Assembly: GCA_050246875.1 (NCBI GenBank)
Contig: JBFWVF010000005.1
Coordinates: 248,001 to 312,000, forward strand
Reading direction: 5' to 3'
From: SHWB01 sp050246875
GTDB taxonomy: Bacteria; Pseudomonadota; Alphaproteobacteria; UBA6615
Length of the DNA stretch: 64,000 nt
This document shows positions 61,327 to 64,000 of this stretch, one piece after another; the stretch's first letter is position 1; every line of letters begins with the position of its first letter. The notes under the pieces were generated by a model that worked only from the letters and a program-made list of their open reading frames with translations, was not told the DNA's origin and did no database searches. A program made the position numbers and the translations under genes.

Positions 61327-61494
61327 GGTGTCCACTCCCCACGACATGGCGGCATCCTCGCCTGCGACCTGCCTCGGGACGCCGTCGCGGCCGATTCAAC
61401 TCCAAAATACGGGCGCGGACAACGCGACCGTGAAGGAGTCTTTGTGGGCCGCGCGTGCCCCGTGAACCGAACATGCATCGGACCCGCGCCGCGT

Positions 61495-61513
61495 GCTGTG
61501 AAGTGGCTCACAG
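61495..61513. promoter_or_regulatory. CRP-like operator between the OmpA/caspase operon and the pentapeptide gene
   Basis: GCTGTGAAGTGGCTCACAG contains the perfect CRP palindrome TGTGA-N6-TCACA (61497-61512). It lies 169 bases before the OmpA/TPR gene start on one side and 90 bases before the pentapeptide gene on the other, so it could act on both. Confidence 0.7.
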
Positions 61514-61602
61514 GGGCGGCGCCGGCTGGTAGACTGGCGGGCGGACGCCGGCCGTTGACGGTGGCGTCCTTGCTCTTGTCCGAACGGGAGGCTCGCCGCG
61601 AT

Positions 61603-62277
61603 ATGCGTCCCCTGCCGCTCATCGTCATGGCCCTGCTGGCCGCTACCGGCGCCTCCGCCGCGCCGCTGGCGCCCCTCGACCGGCTATACGGCGAGCGGGC
61701 GTGCCGTGAATGCGACATCACCAACGACCACCTCGCGGGCAAGGTGCTCGACGGCGTCGATCTCACGGGTGCAAGGCTCTTTGGCACCATCTTCGACGCG
61801 GCCTCGCTCGATGGTGCGAACTTGACGGATGCCGACTTGCGCTACGCCAGCTTCCGCCATGCCAGCCTGCAGGGAATCCTCGCCGCCGGCGCCAACTTCA
61901 CCGAGGCTGTCCTCGTCGAGGCCCAGCTCGATGCCGCGAAGCTGGTCGGGGTGCTCTTCAGCGAAGCCGACCTGACCGGCGCGTCCCTCGCCCGCGCCGA
62001 TCTGCAACAGGCCATTCTCACGGGCGCGCGCCTGCTCGGGGTCGACCTGTCCGCTGCCGATGCGCGTGGCGCAGATTTCACTTTCGCGTCGTTGATACGG
62101 GTCGACCTGCGCGACGCCCGCCTGAGCGGAGCGGCGTTCGATTTCGCCGTGCTGCGCGAGGTCGACCTGCGCGGAGCGACCCTGGCGGATGACGCGCTGA
62201 CAGCGGCGCGGCTGTGCGATGTCACGCTGCCGGACGGCACGCTCGTCGGCACGGCCTGCGGTGCCGGCAGGCGATAG
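61603..62277 (+). CDS. Exported pentapeptide-repeat protein
   Basis: 224 aa with a signal peptide (MRPLPLIVMALLAATGASA). From about residue 45 to 200 nearly every fifth residue is Leu, Phe or Val in A(D/N)LxG-type repeats (DGVDLTGARLFGTIFDAASL, GANLTDADLRYASFRHASL), giving a right-handed quadrilateral helix. It has CRECDIT near residue 35 and closing Cys residues at both ends. Such exported repeat proteins are structural binding modules. It is divergent from the caspase block and shares a CRP-like site with it. Confidence 0.88.
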   Translation: MRPLPLIVMALLAATGASAAPLAPLDRLYGERACRECDITNDHLAGKVLDGVDLTGARLFGTIFDAASLDGANLTDADLRYASFRHASLQGILAAGANFTEAVLVEAQLDAAKLVGVLFSEADLTGASLARADLQQAILTGARLLGVDLSAADARGADFTFASLIRVDLRDARLSGAAFDFAVLREVDLRGATLADDALTAARLCDVTLPDGTLVGTACGAGRR

Positions 62278-62316
62278 CGCCGGAGCGCGCCGCTGCGGCT
62301 GAACACGAGCGGGAAA

Positions 62317-62391
62317 TGGTGGGCGCGCCGGGAATCGAACCCGGGACCTGCTGATTAAAAGTCAGTTGCTCTACCGCTGAGCTACGCGCCC
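62317..62391 (-). tRNA. tRNA-Lys, anticodon TTT
   Basis: Acceptor GGGCGCG pairs with CGCGCCC, discriminator A and encoded CCA. The anticodon loop is CTTTTAA within ACTGA/TCAGC, giving anticodon TTT. D-loop AGCTCAGCGGTAGAGC and TTCGATT loop are canonical. 75 bases including CCA. Confidence 0.97.
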
Positions 62392-62874
62392 TGCCGCCCG
62401 CGACGGGCTGGCCGGCACTCCTACACCAGCTTGTCGGGCAGCGGCAACGCGCGGGGCCGGCGGCTCGGCCTGTGGCCGGCCGGCGCCCAGAAGCGGTGCC
62501 AGATGCGGGCAGTCGTCGCCGGCATGGACCTTGCCGTCGCAGCGGTCGAGCAGCGCCGTGAGCCGGCGCTCGGCGGCCTGCAGGCGGGATATTTCGGCCC
62601 GCAGAGCGTCATGGCGGTGCCGCAGACGGTCCCGCACGGCGCGGCAGTCGCCGGTGCCGCTTGCCGCCTGTACCAGCAGGTCGGCTATGTCCTCGACCGT
62701 CAGGCCGGCCGCCCGCGCTTCCAGCACGAAGGCCAGACGCTGGCGATGCTCGTCGCCATAGATTCTCTGCCCGCCGGCAGTGCGCGCCGGTTCCGGCAGC
62801 AGGCCGACCGCCTCGTAGTGGCGCAGCATGCCGACGGTACACCCGGTCGCCCTGGCGATATCGCCACGGCGCAT
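62371..62874 (-). CDS. MerR-family regulator, heavy-metal-responsive type
   Basis: 167 aa. The MerR winged-helix starts at once: MRRGDIARATGCTVGMLRHY, then EPARTAGGQRIYGDEHRQRL. A coiled-coil dimer helix follows (ISRLQAAERRLTALLDRCD), then DCPHLAPLL, a Cys-containing tail typical of metal or thiol-sensing members. The last about 30 residues are low-complexity, and the stop falls inside the tRNA-Lys gene (21 bases of overlap), so the C-terminus may be wrong by a frameshift. GGGAGGGG precedes the ATG at 62874. No metal transporter lies next to it in the window. Confidence 0.8.
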   Translation of the reverse strand: MRRGDIARATGCTVGMLRHYEAVGLLPEPARTAGGQRIYGDEHRQRLAFVLEARAAGLTVEDIADLLVQAASGTGDCRAVRDRLRHRHDALRAEISRLQAAERRLTALLDRCDGKVHAGDDCPHLAPLLGAGRPQAEPPAPRVAAARQAGVGVPASPSRAAGRVAQR

Positions 62875-63002
62875 GTCGTGCCCCTCCCGCCGCGGCGCCG
62901 AATTGCCGGTCGTCCACGGCACGAACGCGATACTACCCCGGTGCCTCCGCACCGTGGGCCGAAATGTCGAAATTTTTGCAGCGAGTGCAATCCGTGGCGG
63001 TT

Positions 63003-64000
63003 TCACACGCCTCGGCGGGCGGCGGGCCGCAGAACCCGCCCGGGCCGCGCGCCGGTCGGCCTGCCGTCGCGCCAGACCGGTTCTCCGTTGACGGCGACGA
63101 GGGCGATTCCGCCGGCCGGACGGCGCGGTTCCTCGTAGGTGGCGCGGTCGGCGACCGTCGCCGGGTCGAACAGCACGAGGTCGGCCCACGCGCCGACGCG
63201 CAGCGTGCCGCGATCGGCGAGGCCGAACTCGGCGGCGGCGAGGCCGGTCATGCGGTGCACGGCGTCGGCCAGCGACAGCACGCCGCGCTCGCGCACGTAG
63301 TGGCCGAGCACGCGCGGAAACGTGCCCCACAGGCGCGGGTGCGGATGCTCGTCCGCGGGCAGGCCGTCGGAGCCGATCATGGCGTGCGGCCAGGCCAGCA
63401 CGCGCGCGACGTCGGCGTCGTCCATCAGGAAGTAGAGGGCGCCGGCCGGCTGCAGGGCGCGCGCGGCGTCGAGCGGCGCGAGGCCCATCTCGGCGGCGAT
63501 GTCAGCGAGGTCGCGGCCGGCGACCTCGGGCCGCGCCCGCGACCAGGTGACGACCGTGCGCTCGGCCGCGGCGATCATTTCCGGCAGCAGCGAGGTCGAG
63601 CCGGCGGTGTAGGGATAGACGTCGAGGCCGATCCTCTGGCCTTCGCGCAACCTGTCGAACAGCGCCAGCGTCTCGCGCGTGCGGCCCCAGTTGGCGCGGC
63701 CCATGCACTTGTGGTGCGAGACGACGGCGCGGACGCCGGCGCGCCGCCCGATCGACGCCGCCTCCTCCACCGCGTCGACCACGCCCTCGGCCTCGTTGCG
63801 GATATGGGCCGTATAGAGGCCGCCGAACGGTGCCATGGCCGATGCCACCGCCGCGACCTCGTCCTCTGTGGCGGCCCGCGCCGGCGGGTAGAATAGGCCC
63901 GAGGACAGGCCGATGGCGCCCGCCTCCATCGCCTCGCCGAGGGCCCGCTGCATGGCCGCGATCTCGTCGTCGCGCGCCGGCCGGTCGAGGCGGTCCATGG
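63003..64000 (-). CDS. N-acyl-D-amino-acid deacylase (amidohydrolase family), 5' end beyond the window
   Basis: At least 332 residues; the coding frame is open to position 64000. The visible part is the C-terminal two thirds of a D-aminoacylase-like amidohydrolase: GAIGLSSGLFYPPARAATEDE, GGLYTAHIRNEAEGVVDAVE, VRAVVSHHKCMGRANWG (metal-binding His), DVYPYTAGSTSLLPEM and IGSDGLPADEHPHPRLWGTFP, with the conserved RVGAWADLVLFDPATV at the end. Such enzymes release D-amino acids from N-acyl forms or cut D-amino acid peptides. The N-terminal HxH motif would lie beyond 64000. Confidence 0.9.
   Translation of the reverse strand, partial: MDRLDRPARDDEIAAMQRALGEAMEAGAIGLSSGLFYPPARAATEDEVAAVASAMAPFGGLYTAHIRNEAEGVVDAVEEAASIGRRAGVRAVVSHHKCMGRANWGRTRETLALFDRLREGQRIGLDVYPYTAGSTSLLPEMIAAAERTVVTWSRARPEVAGRDLADIAAEMGLAPLDAARALQPAGALYFLMDDADVARVLAWPHAMIGSDGLPADEHPHPRLWGTFPRVLGHYVRERGVLSLADAVHRMTGLAAAEFGLADRGTLRVGAWADLVLFDPATVADRATYEEPRRPAGGIALVAVNGEPVWRDGRPTGARPGRVLRPAARRGV

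Noticed and set aside
1..64000. CRISPR arrays or prophage
   Set aside because: No regularly spaced identical repeats and no phage structural or integrase genes are visible.

Overview
The window is a high-GC chromosomal segment, almost entirely coding, with short intergenic gaps and many 1-4 nt start/stop overlaps. The gene content points to an alphaproteobacterium, possibly Rhodospirillales-like: an EcfG-type promoter signature (GGAAC-N16-CGTT), a CinA-type amidohydrolase, TRAP-type binding protein, class III cyclases, NIPSNAP proteins and an sdhE-mfd pair. The exact genus cannot be read from the sequence.

Layout. 1-4892 (minus strand): a Kdp potassium-uptake operon in the order kdpF-kdpB-(26-aa membrane peptide)-kdpA-kdpC-kdpD, with B ahead of A; the usual order is F-A-B-C. 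5179-6680: a DapA-family aldolase and an unknown methyltransferase-like protein. 6931-8524: a truncated DUF2513 gene, then two overlapping AhpD/carboxymuconolactone-decarboxylase-fold genes. The first of these has an in-frame TGA exactly where the second redox cysteine is expected (C-S-Y-TGA-G-N-V-R-S), and the transcript just after the TGA can fold into a bacterial SECIS-like hairpin, so it is read here as a selenoprotein. 8753-20944: metabolic and accessory genes (EamA transporter, flavoprotein, PrpB, single-chain biotin-dependent acyl-CoA carboxylase, VOC protein, PRC-barrel protein and ECF sigma factor, three tandem NIPSNAP genes, DsbA/FrnE-like oxidoreductase). 20951-33993: housekeeping DNA repair (mfd, recG, sdhE), an orphan DctP protein, a diguanylate cyclase, a 25-aa peptide gene with an optimal Shine-Dalgarno, tRNA-Leu(CAG), tRNA-Leu(GAG), a universal stress protein and CinA. 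33929-44028: TPR-glycosyltransferase-like protein, cupin, autotransporter, transporters and an enolase-superfamily enzyme.

The most unusual region is 44223-62277. Eleven minus-strand genes from 61326 down to 45972 encode: an OmpA/TPR protein, two caspase-like (C14) proteins, three DUF4384 domains in two proteins, a second OmpA protein, a trypsin-like protease with an intact catalytic triad, two FGE-sulfatase-fold proteins (one fused to a third caspase domain), a Crp-family regulator, a small exported protein and a CHASE2-adenylate cyclase. A second, soluble adenylate cyclase converges on this block at 44223-45962, and a pentapeptide-repeat protein diverges from it at 61603. Three copies of a CRP-like 19-bp operator (consensus GCWGTGRRNTGSHTCAC) lie in front of the three inferred transcription units. 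I infer a self-contained cAMP/Crp-controlled envelope system of proteases and lectin-like or SH3 binding modules; its function is unknown. The window ends with tRNA-Lys(TTT), a MerR regulator and the 3' part of an N-acyl-D-amino-acid deacylase gene.
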